From: Saccharopolyspora rhizosphaerae
GTDB taxonomy: Bacteria; Actinomycetota; Actinomycetes; Mycobacteriales; Pseudonocardiaceae
DNA: 64,000 bases
Direction of reading: 5' to 3'
Assembly: GCF_003931915.1 (NCBI RefSeq)
Contig: NZ_RSAA01000005.1
Span: 62,001 to 126,000, forward strand
A program made the position numbers and the translations under genes. The notes beneath the pieces were generated by a model, which saw only the letters and a program-made list of their open reading frames with translations, was not told where the DNA came from and did no database searches. This document shows, in pieces, positions 34,681-44,420 of this stretch. Each line of letters starts with the position of its first letter. Within the stretch, counting starts at the first letter, position 1.

Positions 34681-36677
34681 GTTCCCCCTCCCCTGTCTGG
34701 CTCGACGGCCGACGTGACCGGTTCGAGCTGGTCGAAGCAGGCCGCCAACGCGAACAAGGCGAGTTCGCCATGCCTGTGGACGAGCCGGAACCCGCTGTTG
34801 TCCGTGGGCTCGCGCACCCCTGGGTAGTCGTGAACCCTCGAATCCGTGGGCCAGAAGTTCTTCTCACCCACGATCAGGTACCGCACGTTGAGCTTCTTCG
34901 CGATCCTGCACACGTGCGGGTCGGACGCGGCGCGGACGAGGTTGCGCGCCAGGTAGTCCTGCTCAGGTGTTCTGGTCCGACCATCCAGCTGTCCGAAGAG
35001 GACACGGCGTCCCTGCAACGGCCACAGCAGCGCGCTGCCGTCCCACGGGTTGTTCGCGACGACGGCACCGGGTTCGACGCGGTCGCGGACCTGCTCGAAG
35101 AACTCCAGTTCCTCCGGACTCACCAGGTTGGTCCCCGGTACGTTCTCCACGGCGAAGGTGCTGTGCACCGCCAGCGCGTTGCGGCCCTGGTGCATGCCCT
35201 TCGTCGCTCCCGCGATCACCAGCGCGATCAGCAACGTCATCGCGCCGGCCGGCACCGCGATCCGGACGCCGCTCCTCCTACCGACCCAGTCGGCGATCGC
35301 GACCGTGCCCAGGGCCGCCAGCGGCACGCCGGTGATCGGCAGCATGGCCGCCAGCCGCCAGGAGTCGCTGTACCAGAAGCCGGTCACCACCATCGTCCAC
35401 GGTGATTGCACCGACGCGGCCATCACGAACAGCGCCGCGGAAACCGCGTGGACCGCGGGGATCCAGCGCAGCGCCGGGTCACGGAGCGACCGCACGAGGC
35501 CGACGACAGTCACCGCCGCGAGCAACCACTCCGCACGCCGTCCGTGCGTGGCGTGCAGCAGCACCTCGCCCACGGCTGCGGCCGACGTGGATTCCGGCGG
35601 CCACCAGGTGGCCGCGACCTCGTGCATCACGGGCGTCAGACGCAACGCAGCCAGGAGCAGCACCGGCAACCCCACGGCTCCCGCCACCGACCACCTGAAG
35701 CCGGGAAGACGGGCGTCAGCGGTCGCACGGAAGCGGCGCACGCTCACCAGCAGAGCCACGACCAAGGCCATGACCAAGAAGCTCACCACCGCGTTCGGGT
35801 GCGCCAGGCCCATTCCGACCAGGACGACGACCAGGAGCACGAGCGCGCGAGGCCGTCCCACCACGTCGTCGACGGCCTGCCCCAGCACCGTCAACACCAG
35901 GCCCAAAGCGGTGGGCACGAGGCTCAGCCCCAACAGGTTCGGCCACAGCACGCCCCACTGCAGCAACCCCCAGGGGAACGCGGCGAACCCCACCGAGTAG
36001 AGCCCGGTCACGATCAACACCGCTGGTCGTGGGCCGAAGACCTGGCGCGCCAAGAAGATGCACGCCAAGGGCCACACCAGCACGGCGATCAGCCCGGAGA
36101 CCGCGTTGGCCGCGGCGGGGATCGACCCGTCTCCTCCCGAGGCGAGCACCAACGCGGTGACGTCGTGCCACGCGGCCGGGTACCACCGAGGCGAGACTCC
36201 TGGTACGTCCAAGGCACGCAGCGACAGCGATGAGGCCTCGCCCGTGTCCCGGATCGCCGCGAGCGCCGTGTAGTGGAACACGGCATCGAAGCTCTGCGAC
36301 AACGCGTCCGGCGACCGCAACGCGCGCACCAGCACGATTCCGCCGAGCACGCCCCCGACCAGCGCACCTCCCGCTGCGCACGCGCGCACCACCCCTCGGT
36401 CGTGCCGGGGAGGTCGGAGGAACAGCCCGTTCACCGCCATTGCGAGAGCAGTTGCAAACGCGACAGCGCACAAGGCGGCGGTCGGCGTCCACCGCACCTG
36501 CAGGGGTTCAGCGGCGAGCGCAGCCAGCGCCAGCGTCGTCACAGCCAGAGCCGGAGCCATCGCCCACGCCGCGCATCCCCGCAGTCGCACCGCCGCTGCC
36601 ACCGGCAACCCGGCCAGCAACAACCACACCAGTGCAGCCACCCACACCGGGCTCGCGTGCGCCCAGACGCCGATCAT
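34674..36677 (-). CDS. DUF6541-like polytopic membrane protein (possible GT-C transferase), copy A
   Basis: Membrane protein of about 667 aa with a dozen or so hydrophobic segments and an extracytoplasmic C-terminal domain. A conserved-looking block there reads PGAVVANNPWDGSALLWPL followed by GRRVLFGQLDG, a pattern shared with the next protein (PGERVLNSANDGSTYLYVLGG). The family is uncharacterised. The size, topology and GT2/DUF2304 neighbours suggest a GT-C enzyme that uses polyprenyl-phosphate sugars outside the membrane. I prefer ATG 36677, preceded by GAGG, to GTG 36683. Confidence 0.72.
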   Translation of the reverse strand: MIGVWAHASPVWVAALVWLLLAGLPVAAAVRLRGCAAWAMAPALAVTTLALAALAAEPLQVRWTPTAALCAVAFATALAMAVNGLFLRPPRHDRGVVRACAAGGALVGGVLGGIVLVRALRSPDALSQSFDAVFHYTALAAIRDTGEASSLSLRALDVPGVSPRWYPAAWHDVTALVLASGGDGSIPAAANAVSGLIAVLVWPLACIFLARQVFGPRPAVLIVTGLYSVGFAAFPWGLLQWGVLWPNLLGLSLVPTALGLVLTVLGQAVDDVVGRPRALVLLVVVLVGMGLAHPNAVVSFLVMALVVALLVSVRRFRATADARLPGFRWSVAGAVGLPVLLLAALRLTPVMHEVAATWWPPESTSAAAVGEVLLHATHGRRAEWLLAAVTVVGLVRSLRDPALRWIPAVHAVSAALFVMAASVQSPWTMVVTGFWYSDSWRLAAMLPITGVPLAALGTVAIADWVGRRSGVRIAVPAGAMTLLIALVIAGATKGMHQGRNALAVHSTFAVENVPGTNLVSPEELEFFEQVRDRVEPGAVVANNPWDGSALLWPLQGRRVLFGQLDGRTRTPEQDYLARNLVRAASDPHVCRIAKKLNVRYLIVGEKNFWPTDSRVHDYPGVREPTDNSGFRLVHRHGELALFALAACFDQLEPVTSAVEPDRGGGTW

Positions 36678-36679
36678 CG

Positions 36680-38785
36680 TCACCTCACGGTGTCCACGCC
36701 AGGGGAGACCCCGTGCTGCGGACGCGTGTCGAGCCCACGGATCGCGCGCAGGTCCACCCGGTAAACCGTGACCGCTCCACTGCGGAACTCAGCACGGACC
36801 TCCGGCAGGGCTTCCAGACCCCGCAACCCCGGTGCCAACCCGTACTGCGGTCCGGCAACCCAGTTCGCGGGCGCTCCGGCCGAACTGATCTTGGGCGTGT
36901 TCTCGTCCACGTAAACCCAGGCGATGTTGAGCTCGGTGAGGAGGCGTCGAGTGCCGCGGTTCGTGCGGTACTCGTTGAAGTCGCGCAGCAGCGAGTAGCT
37001 CGGCGACCACGCGGCGACTCCCAGCGGCATCACGTTCACCACGGGTACCCCGCCGAGGACGTACAGGTACGTCGATCCGTCGTTGGCGGAGTTCAACACC
37101 CGCTCCCCAGGGCCCACACGCGGAGCGAGCCACCGGATCGCGGCGAGGTCGTCCACCGAAACCCGAACGTACGGTGTGGGGCTGCTGAACCTGCTGGCCA
37201 CGGTGGCCTGGTCGAGGCGCAGGTACCCCGGCAGGCACAGGACGCCGTAAACGGAGGTCAGCACCACCACGAGCCCGAGCGCACCCCACCTCCCGGGCGG
37301 GCGGTGCACTGACGGGATCCTGGCAAGCCGCCGCGCCAGTGCCACCGCCGAGAACACGACTCCCAACGCCGCGATGACGGGCACGAACAGGTTCAGGTGG
37401 CTCGCTATGCGGAAGGTCGCGTTGTAGAAGAACCGGGTGATCACCGTCTCCCACCCGCGCCCGGGGCTGAGGGACATGGACAGGACCACCACCGCCCACA
37501 CCGCCCAGGTCGTGATCAGCCCCCACGGTCCGCGCCTGATCAGGATCGCCGCCAGACCTACCAGCGCCAGCAGCATCACCGCGCGCTGCCCAGCGCCGAG
37601 CGGCACCACGTCGCCGGGGAAGCCGTCGAAGGGGATCGCGAAAACCCGGCGCACGGCGCCCGTCAAGGACTCAGCCGGCTTCTCCGACGGGAACGACGTC
37701 ACGACCGCGCGCTGGGGCAGCACCGGTACGAGCACCGGCAGTGAGAGGAGCCCGCCCACCACCGACGCCGCACCCACAGCGCGCAACCGCCCCACGACGA
37801 ATTCGGCTCCACCTCGAGAGAAGAGCTCGCCCGCGCACCAAGCCACCACGCTGACACCCACGGTGACGCAGGCGCTCGGGTGCACGGCCACCGCCCCCGC
37901 GAGCGCAAGACCCGCTGAGAGCACTGCACCACGTGTCGGCGGCATCGTCACGAGCACGGCCAGGATTCCCGGTGCCATCGCCAGCGCGGCAGCGGTGGGA
38001 AGCATCCCGCCGACGTGGTTGAGCAGGAACATGGGTTGCTGCAGGCCGATCGCCACCACAGCGGCCGTTCCTCCTGCGAGCACCGCGATCCCGGGGGAGA
38101 TCCTCGACCGCCGCGCGGCCACCCCCGCCAGCACGGCCACCGACACCGGCCACACCACCGCGCTGACCACGACCGTCATCGCGTTCAAGCCGACCACGGC
38201 ATCCCCGGCGAACCGCGCCACGACGGCAGCGAGCACGTGCAATCCCGCTGGATACGGCTGAGCCGGTGTGCCGGTGAGGAGGTCCGCCGGCAGCAGTTGC
38301 CACGGAGCGCCCCGCCCGGAGCGTTCGACGAACGCCGTCAACGTCGTGTGCACGACCATGTCGTGCTCCTGCGGGAGGGTGCGGAGCGAGCCCATGCCGC
38401 CCCACCACGCGCGGACGCCGGCCGTGATCGCACCGAGCACCAGCACGACACCGAGCGCGACACCCACCGAGTCAACCGGCTTGGGACGTTTCCACCCCGT
38501 CGACGGCGTTCCCGGGTACCGCGACCAGGTCCACACACCGGCGAGCGCCAGCAACCCGGCGACCAGGACGAGCGGCACCGGACCGTACGGAACACCGGCC
38601 ACCGCGCAGCCCATCGCAGTCAGCGAGGCGATCCCGCACGAAATCGGCGGTGCCAGACCGATCAACGTGCTCACCCGTGTCACCCGTACCGCCAGCAGCG
38701 CGACCACGCCGGGAACGAAGAGCACCAACACCGCCACGGCGAGGACCCACAGGTCGTCCACCGTCTGCGACATCGACTGCGTCAT
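36680..38785 (-). CDS. DUF6541-like polytopic membrane protein (possible GT-C transferase), copy B
   Basis: A 701-aa paralogue of the neighbouring protein with the same membrane layout and the same C-terminal block (GERVLNSANDGSTYLYVLGGVPVVN). The start MTQSMSQTVDD at 38785 follows GGAGG by five bases. It is the first gene of a four-gene minus-strand unit: copy B, copy A, GT2, DUF2304, with overlaps or gaps of a few bases throughout. Two diverged copies side by side suggest two successive sugar additions or a heterodimer. Confidence 0.72.
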   Translation of the reverse strand: MTQSMSQTVDDLWVLAVAVLVLFVPGVVALLAVRVTRVSTLIGLAPPISCGIASLTAMGCAVAGVPYGPVPLVLVAGLLALAGVWTWSRYPGTPSTGWKRPKPVDSVGVALGVVLVLGAITAGVRAWWGGMGSLRTLPQEHDMVVHTTLTAFVERSGRGAPWQLLPADLLTGTPAQPYPAGLHVLAAVVARFAGDAVVGLNAMTVVVSAVVWPVSVAVLAGVAARRSRISPGIAVLAGGTAAVVAIGLQQPMFLLNHVGGMLPTAAALAMAPGILAVLVTMPPTRGAVLSAGLALAGAVAVHPSACVTVGVSVVAWCAGELFSRGGAEFVVGRLRAVGAASVVGGLLSLPVLVPVLPQRAVVTSFPSEKPAESLTGAVRRVFAIPFDGFPGDVVPLGAGQRAVMLLALVGLAAILIRRGPWGLITTWAVWAVVVLSMSLSPGRGWETVITRFFYNATFRIASHLNLFVPVIAALGVVFSAVALARRLARIPSVHRPPGRWGALGLVVVLTSVYGVLCLPGYLRLDQATVASRFSSPTPYVRVSVDDLAAIRWLAPRVGPGERVLNSANDGSTYLYVLGGVPVVNVMPLGVAAWSPSYSLLRDFNEYRTNRGTRRLLTELNIAWVYVDENTPKISSAGAPANWVAGPQYGLAPGLRGLEALPEVRAEFRSGAVTVYRVDLRAIRGLDTRPQHGVSPGVDTVR

Positions 38786-38995
38786 CGGCACCTCCCGCGG
38801 GCACGCAGGTCGCCGCGATCGAGCAGGGCCTTGATCACAGCACAGGAAAGCTAAAACACGGCACGCAAGATCGCACCGACACACAAGGCCGGACGCCCGG
38901 ACGAGGGATCACGCGTTCGCGGACGCTGCTCGCACGAATTAGCGTCGCGACGAAGCAGCAACGCAAAGCCCGAGCACTACTCAAAAAGGTTTCAC

Positions 38996-40693
38996 ATGGC
39001 CAAGACGCTGGCCGGCATCCCCGCAACGACACGCTCACCGCGGGCGGCGTTGCCGCACCGACCACCCTGGGGCCCGATCCTCTCCACCGGGTGTGGTACT
39101 GCGCTCATCGCGCTGCACGCGCGAGCCTACGGGGCGTGGCTCATCGATGATGCGGGCATCACGTTCGCTTACGCGCGCAACCTCACCAGCGGCGAAGGAT
39201 GGGTGCTCCAGCCCGGCCTACCGCCCGTTGAGGGCTATTCCAACCCCACTTGGCTGGCCTTGCTGGCCCTCGGGCGAGTACTCGGAGTGTTCGATTCCGG
39301 AACGGTTTTCGGGATTCCCGACTACGTCGTCTTCCCGAAAGCGCTGGCACTGTTCTGCTGCGCAGGTGTTCTCGGCTTCTCGTACGTAGCTGCCCGTGCG
39401 CTCACCAACCGGGCCGCGTGGGCACCGTTCATCACTGGTGCGGTGCTGGCCGCACTGCCGTCGTTCGTGATGTGGAGCTTCTCCGGTTTGGAGAACCCGC
39501 TCTACGCGTTCATCACCGCAGCGATGGCCACGCTGCTGCTCCGCGCCCGGCTCGCCGGTACCCTGCTGCACTGGCGCGTCGCCGCCGGTTCGGGGGCCGT
39601 AGCGGTGCTGGCCGCACTGACGCGGCCAGACGGAGCGCTGCTCGCCCTCGCCTTCCCGTTGCTGGTCTTGTGTTCGTCCCGACACGAACCCCGCGCAGCG
39701 ATCCGAGCCATCCTCGTCTTCTGCTCGTCCTTCATCGTCCCCTTCGGACTCGTGGTGCTGTGGCGGTTCCTCCACTTCGGACTTCTCGTCCCCAACACGG
39801 CCGTCGCCAAAGGCAGCGTCTCGCTCGGGTGGCACCAGGTGGAGGGGCTGAGCGCACTCGTCGCCTACCCCGGCTGGTTCGTCGTCTTCGCGTTCCTCGC
39901 GGGCCTGGGGGTGCTGGCACGCCACCGCGAACCCCGCACGGCGCTTCCCGCGCTGCTGATCCCGCTCACCCTCGCGGTTCTCTCCTACACCCTGCTACCC
40001 CAGGACTGGATGAGCCACCACCGCTTCGCCACTCCGGTGTGGACACTCGCGGCGATGTCCACCGCCCTCGTCGTCGTGATCGGCGTTGCCGAGCACCGGG
40101 GCACGTTCCGAATCCTGCTCGTGCTGGTCTCTCTGCTCGCCGGGGTCCTCAGCGCGCCTCGCCTGTACCGCGACGCCACCTCCTTCCGCACGGCACCCGA
40201 CGTCCCCCTGTGCTCGGTCGCTGAACGCTACGGTCGCGTGCCCGATCACTACGCGGACCTCCTCGGCCTTCGGAACGGCACCCTGCTCGTCCCCGATGTG
40301 GGGGGCACCACGTTGACCAGCCGGCTCCACGTCGTCGATCTCGCCGGGCTGACCGACGCCGCCATCGCCGAGCACTACCGCCGGGGCGACATGCGCGGCC
40401 TGCGCGACCACGTCTTCGACCACGTGCGTCCCACGATCATCCACGCCCACGGGCACTGGAGCCGCACCACCGGCGTCCTCGACGATCCACGGCTGGCCCG
40501 TGACTACGCGCTCGTCCACACCGACCAGGCTCTCGCTCCCAACCAGGACTGGGTTCGTGAAGACGTCCTCCCTGGTCCCGAGCGACTTGCAGCCCTCCGC
40601 GCCGACGCCCAGCGCTACATCGACGAGATCGACCTCCGGGACGCCACGGCGCCCACGCGCTCCTGCGGCCCGGTTCTCCGTGACGGTCGTTGA
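38996..40693 (+). CDS. GT-C-fold membrane glycosyltransferase, AftB-like
   Basis: Membrane protein of 565 aa. An early loop reads WLIDDAGITFAYARNL with the Asp pair Asp51-Asp52, then VEGYSNPTWLALLALG; this Asp-Asp plus RN/VEGYxN pattern is that of GT-C arabinofuranosyl/mannosyl transferases such as AftB. The C-terminal ~170 residues are soluble and probably outside the cell. Such enzymes transfer a sugar from a polyprenyl-phosphate donor to a wall polysaccharide. AAAAAGG six bases before ATG 38996 supports the start. It is divergent from the DUF6541 operon. Confidence 0.72.
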   Translation: MAKTLAGIPATTRSPRAALPHRPPWGPILSTGCGTALIALHARAYGAWLIDDAGITFAYARNLTSGEGWVLQPGLPPVEGYSNPTWLALLALGRVLGVFDSGTVFGIPDYVVFPKALALFCCAGVLGFSYVAARALTNRAAWAPFITGAVLAALPSFVMWSFSGLENPLYAFITAAMATLLLRARLAGTLLHWRVAAGSGAVAVLAALTRPDGALLALAFPLLVLCSSRHEPRAAIRAILVFCSSFIVPFGLVVLWRFLHFGLLVPNTAVAKGSVSLGWHQVEGLSALVAYPGWFVVFAFLAGLGVLARHREPRTALPALLIPLTLAVLSYTLLPQDWMSHHRFATPVWTLAAMSTALVVVIGVAEHRGTFRILLVLVSLLAGVLSAPRLYRDATSFRTAPDVPLCSVAERYGRVPDHYADLLGLRNGTLLVPDVGGTTLTSRLHVVDLAGLTDAAIAEHYRRGDMRGLRDHVFDHVRPTIIHAHGHWSRTTGVLDDPRLARDYALVHTDQALAPNQDWVREDVLPGPERLAALRADAQRYIDEIDLRDATAPTRSCGPVLRDGR

Positions 40694-40740
40694 CACGACC
40701 GACAGCGCGCTTCACCACCCGCGTCGCCTTCGGGCCGCTC

Positions 40741-41958
40741 TCAGCCGGAACGCCGCTCAGGGCGTGTGAGCTCGCGTTCGACCGGGCGTCGGGCGAAGGT
40801 CGCGAACACCAGGACCGCCGAGAGTGAGAGCGCACCCACCACCACGCCCATCGGCACGGCCGTGTCCGAGCCGGCGATGCCCACCAGCGGCGAGACCAGT
40901 CCGCCGATGAGGAACTGCAGCACGCCCAGCAGCGCGGAGGCGCTCCCGGCGGTCTCGCGGTGGCTGGAGAGAGCGAGCGCGGTGGCGTTCGGGAACACCA
41001 GGCCGATGCTGGCCACGGTGAGGAACAGCGCGGGCAGCAGAGCCGGCAGTCCCAGCCCGAGCGCGGTGGAGGCGAACACCGCAACGCCGCCGAGGGCGTT
41101 GCCGCCCAAGCCGATCGCCAGCAGCCGCCGCGAGTCGACCTTGCCGACCAGCAGGCCGTTGACCTGGCCCATCGTCACGATGCCGATGGAGTTCACGCCG
41201 AAGACCAGGCTGAACTGCTGCGGCGACAGGTGGTGGACGTCCTGCAGCACGAACGACGAGCCCGAGATGTAGGCGAACATGGCGGCGAAGGCCAACGCGG
41301 CCGAGAGCGCGAAGCCGAGGAACGTGCGGTCGCGCAGCAGACCGCCGAAGGTGCGCAGGGTCTGCGGCAGGCTGCCGGGCTGCCGCCGCTCGCGCGGCAG
41401 CGTCTCCGGCAGGGCGAACACGGCGGCGACCAGCAGGGCGGCGCCGATGGCGCACAGCGTCACGAACACCCCGCGCCAGGAGGTGACGTGCAGCAGCTGC
41501 CCGCCGACCACCGGCGCGAGCACCGGGACCACGCCGTTGACCAGCATCAGCAGCGAGAAGAACTTCGCCAGCGCGACGCCGGAGAACAGGTCGCGCACCA
41601 CGGCTCGCGCGATCACGATCCCGGCCGCCCCGCCCAAGCCCTGCACCAGCCGCAGCGCGGCCAGCGCGTAGGCCGAGGGTGCCAGGGCGCAGGCCAGCGA
41701 GGCGAGGGCGTAGAGCACCACTCCGACCAGCAACGGACGGCGGCGGCCGTAGGTGTCCGACAGCGGACCCATCACCAGCTGTCCCAGCGCGAGGCCGGTC
41801 GTGCACGCCAGCAGCGAGAGCTGCACCTGGGAGGCTCCCGCGTGCAGGTCTCCGGAGATGGCCGGCAGCGCGGGCAGGTACATGCCCATCGACAGCGGTC
41901 CGAACGCCGACATGCCACCCAGGATCAGCGCGTACTTCGCCCGCGACGGCTCAGCCAT
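40741..41958 (-). CDS. Bcr/CflA-family multidrug efflux MFS transporter
   Basis: A 405-aa transporter with 12 membrane segments. The 12-TMS drug:H+ antiporter motif A is GPLSDTYGRRRPLLVG, and the GMYLPALPAISGDL opening is typical of Bcr/CflA proteins. It exports drugs, sulfonamide- or chloramphenicol-like compounds, or metabolites with proton entry. ATG 41958 begins MAEPSRAKY. It converges with the GT-C gene and is not obviously tied to a neighbouring pathway. Confidence 0.9.
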   Translation of the reverse strand: MAEPSRAKYALILGGMSAFGPLSMGMYLPALPAISGDLHAGASQVQLSLLACTTGLALGQLVMGPLSDTYGRRRPLLVGVVLYALASLACALAPSAYALAALRLVQGLGGAAGIVIARAVVRDLFSGVALAKFFSLLMLVNGVVPVLAPVVGGQLLHVTSWRGVFVTLCAIGAALLVAAVFALPETLPRERRQPGSLPQTLRTFGGLLRDRTFLGFALSAALAFAAMFAYISGSSFVLQDVHHLSPQQFSLVFGVNSIGIVTMGQVNGLLVGKVDSRRLLAIGLGGNALGGVAVFASTALGLGLPALLPALFLTVASIGLVFPNATALALSSHRETAGSASALLGVLQFLIGGLVSPLVGIAGSDTAVPMGVVVGALSLSAVLVFATFARRPVERELTRPERRSG

Positions 41959-42090
41959 CCCACCCTCGATCGTTCGCCCTGCAAACCACTTCGGACACCA
42001 CGGTAACCCGCAGCGCAGGGCGGGGCGATGAGTCGTTCACCGCACCGCAGGAGCGGTTCCGGATCGACCGGACGAAGGGGACGGATCTGA

Positions 42091-43590
42091 TCAGCGGCCC
42101 CAGAGGGGGCCGTGCCAGCCGGAGGTGCCGCGCAGGTCGCGCTTGAGCAGCTTGCCGCCGGGGTTGCGCGGCAGCGGCTGGTCGCTGAGGCGCAGGAACT
42201 GCGGGATCTTGAAGTCCGCGAGCTGCTGCTTGAGGTGCGCGAGGAGCGCGTCGGTGTCGAACGACTCGTCGGCGACGACGACGGCACCGACCTTCTCCCC
42301 CATCACGTCGTCCGGGACGCCCACGACCGCGGCCTCGACCACGCCCGGGACGGAGGCCAGCGCGTTCTCGACCTCCACGGAGTAGACGTTCTCCCCACCC
42401 CGGTTGATCACGTCCTTGGCGCGGTCGGCGAGCTTGACGAGCCCGTTCTCCTCGATGCGAGCCAGGTCGCCGGTGTGCAGCCAGCCGTCGACGAAGGTCT
42501 CCGCGGTGGCCTCGGGCTTGTTCCAGTACCCGGCCACCACGTTGGGCGCGCGGATGAGCAGCTCACCGACGCCGGTGTCCGGGTCAGGTTCGTGCAGCGC
42601 CACGTCGACCACCGGCGCCGGGAACCCGACCGAGTCGGCGTGCTCGACGGAGTGCTCGTGCGGCAGGAAGGTGGAGATCGAGGAGGTCTCGGTCAGTCCG
42701 AACCCGTTGCCCACGCGGGCCTGCGGGAAGGCGGCCTTGATCCGCTCGACCAACGCGGGGGCCATCGGCGCGCCACCGTAGGAGACGTGCTGGACCGCGC
42801 TCATGTCGAACGCGCCGAAGTCGGGTTGCTTGAGCGCCAGCGCGTAGATCGCCGGCACCGTGGTGAACATGGTGATCCGCTCTTCCTCGATGACCTGCAG
42901 GAACTGCCGCACGTCGAACTTCGGCATCACCACGGTCGTGCCGCCGAAGGACAGCTGCAGCAGCAGCTGGGTGTTGCAGCCGGTGACGTGGAACAGCGGA
43001 ACGGACACGAGGTTGCGCGTCTGCCAACCGGTTCCGGCGTCGATGCCCTTGACGCGGCACACGTTCTCCACGTTGGACAGGAAGTTCTCGTGGGTGGTCA
43101 TCGCGCCCTTGGGGCGCCCGGTGGTGCCGCTGGTGTAGAAGATCGCCGCGACCTCGTCCCGCGAGAGGTCGTCGACGACGAACGGCCGGCCGTCGGGCAG
43201 CGGCTCACCCGGGTGGAAGGTGAACACCGCACCGGAGTCCTCCAGGACGTAGTCGACCTCGGGCTGCGCGAAGCGGGTGTTCACCGGGACCGCGATCGCT
43301 CCGGCCAGCTGGGTGCCGAGGAACGCCAGCACCCAGTCGACGCCGGCGGGCAGCAGGTTGGCAACCCGGTCACCGCGCCCGATGCCGACCTCGCGCAACC
43401 CGCCCGCGACCCGCGACGCCTGCCGCCAGAGCTCGCGGTAGGTCAACCGACCACCGCCGAGCTCCACGAGCGCTTCTCGGTCGCCGAAGCGCTCGACGGT
43501 CTCGCGCAGCATGTCCACCAGCGAATCCGCCAGCCCCGTGTAGTGGGCGATGCCTCGCTCGTCGCGCTCGATGCCGGACCTGTCGAACAT
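42091..43590 (-). CDS. Acyl-CoA synthetase (AMP-forming, FadD-type)
   Basis: Class I adenylate-forming enzyme of 499 aa that activates a carboxylic acid to acyl-AMP and then acyl-CoA. Landmarks are the P-loop-like YTSGTTGRPKGA, the aromatic/acid-site stretch VGNGFGLTE, HTGDLARIEENG, and the catalytic Lys in RNPGGKLLKRDL. The length fits short- to medium- or aryl-acyl-CoA ligases. An inverted repeat 18-37 bases upstream of the start (43608-43627) may be the operator of a TetR- or GntR-type regulator that is not in this window. The acid is unknown. Confidence 0.88.
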   Translation of the reverse strand: MFDRSGIERDERGIAHYTGLADSLVDMLRETVERFGDREALVELGGGRLTYRELWRQASRVAGGLREVGIGRGDRVANLLPAGVDWVLAFLGTQLAGAIAVPVNTRFAQPEVDYVLEDSGAVFTFHPGEPLPDGRPFVVDDLSRDEVAAIFYTSGTTGRPKGAMTTHENFLSNVENVCRVKGIDAGTGWQTRNLVSVPLFHVTGCNTQLLLQLSFGGTTVVMPKFDVRQFLQVIEEERITMFTTVPAIYALALKQPDFGAFDMSAVQHVSYGGAPMAPALVERIKAAFPQARVGNGFGLTETSSISTFLPHEHSVEHADSVGFPAPVVDVALHEPDPDTGVGELLIRAPNVVAGYWNKPEATAETFVDGWLHTGDLARIEENGLVKLADRAKDVINRGGENVYSVEVENALASVPGVVEAAVVGVPDDVMGEKVGAVVVADESFDTDALLAHLKQQLADFKIPQFLRLSDQPLPRNPGGKLLKRDLRGTSGWHGPLWGR

Positions 43591-43607
43591 CCTGACCTCC
43601 CGCCGCA

Positions 43608-43627
43608 GTGACCGCGATCACGGTCAC
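43608..43627. promoter_or_regulatory. Inverted repeat GTGACCG-N6-CGGTCAC, candidate operator
   Basis: Perfect 7-base arms (43608-43614 and 43621-43627) lie between the end of cbiO and the start of the acyl-CoA synthetase gene at 43590. The spacing fits a repressor overlapping the promoter or 5' leader. Confidence 0.45.
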
Positions 43628-43652
43628 CTCCCGGATGGCGGCGGTCAAGTTC

Positions 43653-44420
43653 TCACGGCACGCGGAACCCGAACGGCAGCTCCAACCGGTGGGTCGCCAG
43701 CACCTCCTCGTCGGCCAGCAGCTCGGGGGTGGGGCCGTCGGCGACGACCTCGCCGTGGTCGATGATCACGCTGCGCGGGCACAGCTGCAGCGCGTAGGGC
43801 AGGTCGTGGGTGACCATGAGCATCGTGCCGCCGACCTCCAGCAGGACTTCGGCGAGTTCGCGGCGCGCCACGGGTTCCAGGTTCGCCGAGGGCTCGTCGA
43901 GCACCAGCAGCTCCGGACGGCACGCCAGCACCGCCGCGAGGGCGACGCGCTTGCGCTGGCCACCGGAGAGGTGCAGCGGAGAGCGGTGGGCGTGCTCGGC
44001 CATGCCGACGGCGTCGAGCGCTTCGTGGACCCGCTGCTCGAGCTCGGCGCCCCGGACGCCGAAGTTGGCGGGACCGAACGCCACGTCCTCCCGGACGGTC
44101 GGCATGAACAGCTGGTCGTCGGGGTCCTGGAAGACCAGCCCCACGCGGCGCCGGACCTCCTTGAGCTGCTTGGGCTCCACCGGGAGCCCGCCGACGGCGA
44201 TGCTGCCCGCGGTGGGCCGCAGCACGCCGTTGAGGTGCAGCGTCAGGGTCGTCTTGCCCGCGCCGTTGGGGCCGAGCACGGCGACCCGCTCCCCCGGCTC
44301 CACGCGCAGGTCGACGCTGGTCAGCGCGCGGTGCCCGTCGGGGTAGGCGTGGGCGAGGCCGCGGATCTCCAGCGCGGGCGCGCTCACCGCTTCGCCGACC
44401 TCGGCGGGCTGTTCGGTCAC
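43653..44420 (-). CDS. cbiO: ECF transporter ATPase, CbiO-type (Co/Ni uptake)
   Basis: ABC ATPase of 255 aa driving metal uptake. Walker A is GPNGAGKTT, the Q-loop is VFQDPDDQLF, the signature is LSGGQRKRVALA, Walker B is LLVLDEPSANLEP and the switch His is in MVTHDLP. The QDPDDQLF form is characteristic of CbiO/EcfA proteins. GTG 44420 overlaps the stop of cbiQ (GTGA), so it is the last gene of the M-N-Q-O operon. Confidence 0.93.
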   Translation of the reverse strand: MTEQPAEVGEAVSAPALEIRGLAHAYPDGHRALTSVDLRVEPGERVAVLGPNGAGKTTLTLHLNGVLRPTAGSIAVGGLPVEPKQLKEVRRRVGLVFQDPDDQLFMPTVREDVAFGPANFGVRGAELEQRVHEALDAVGMAEHAHRSPLHLSGGQRKRVALAAVLACRPELLVLDEPSANLEPVARRELAEVLLEVGGTMLMVTHDLPYALQLCPRSVIIDHGEVVADGPTPELLADEEVLATHRLELPFGFRVP

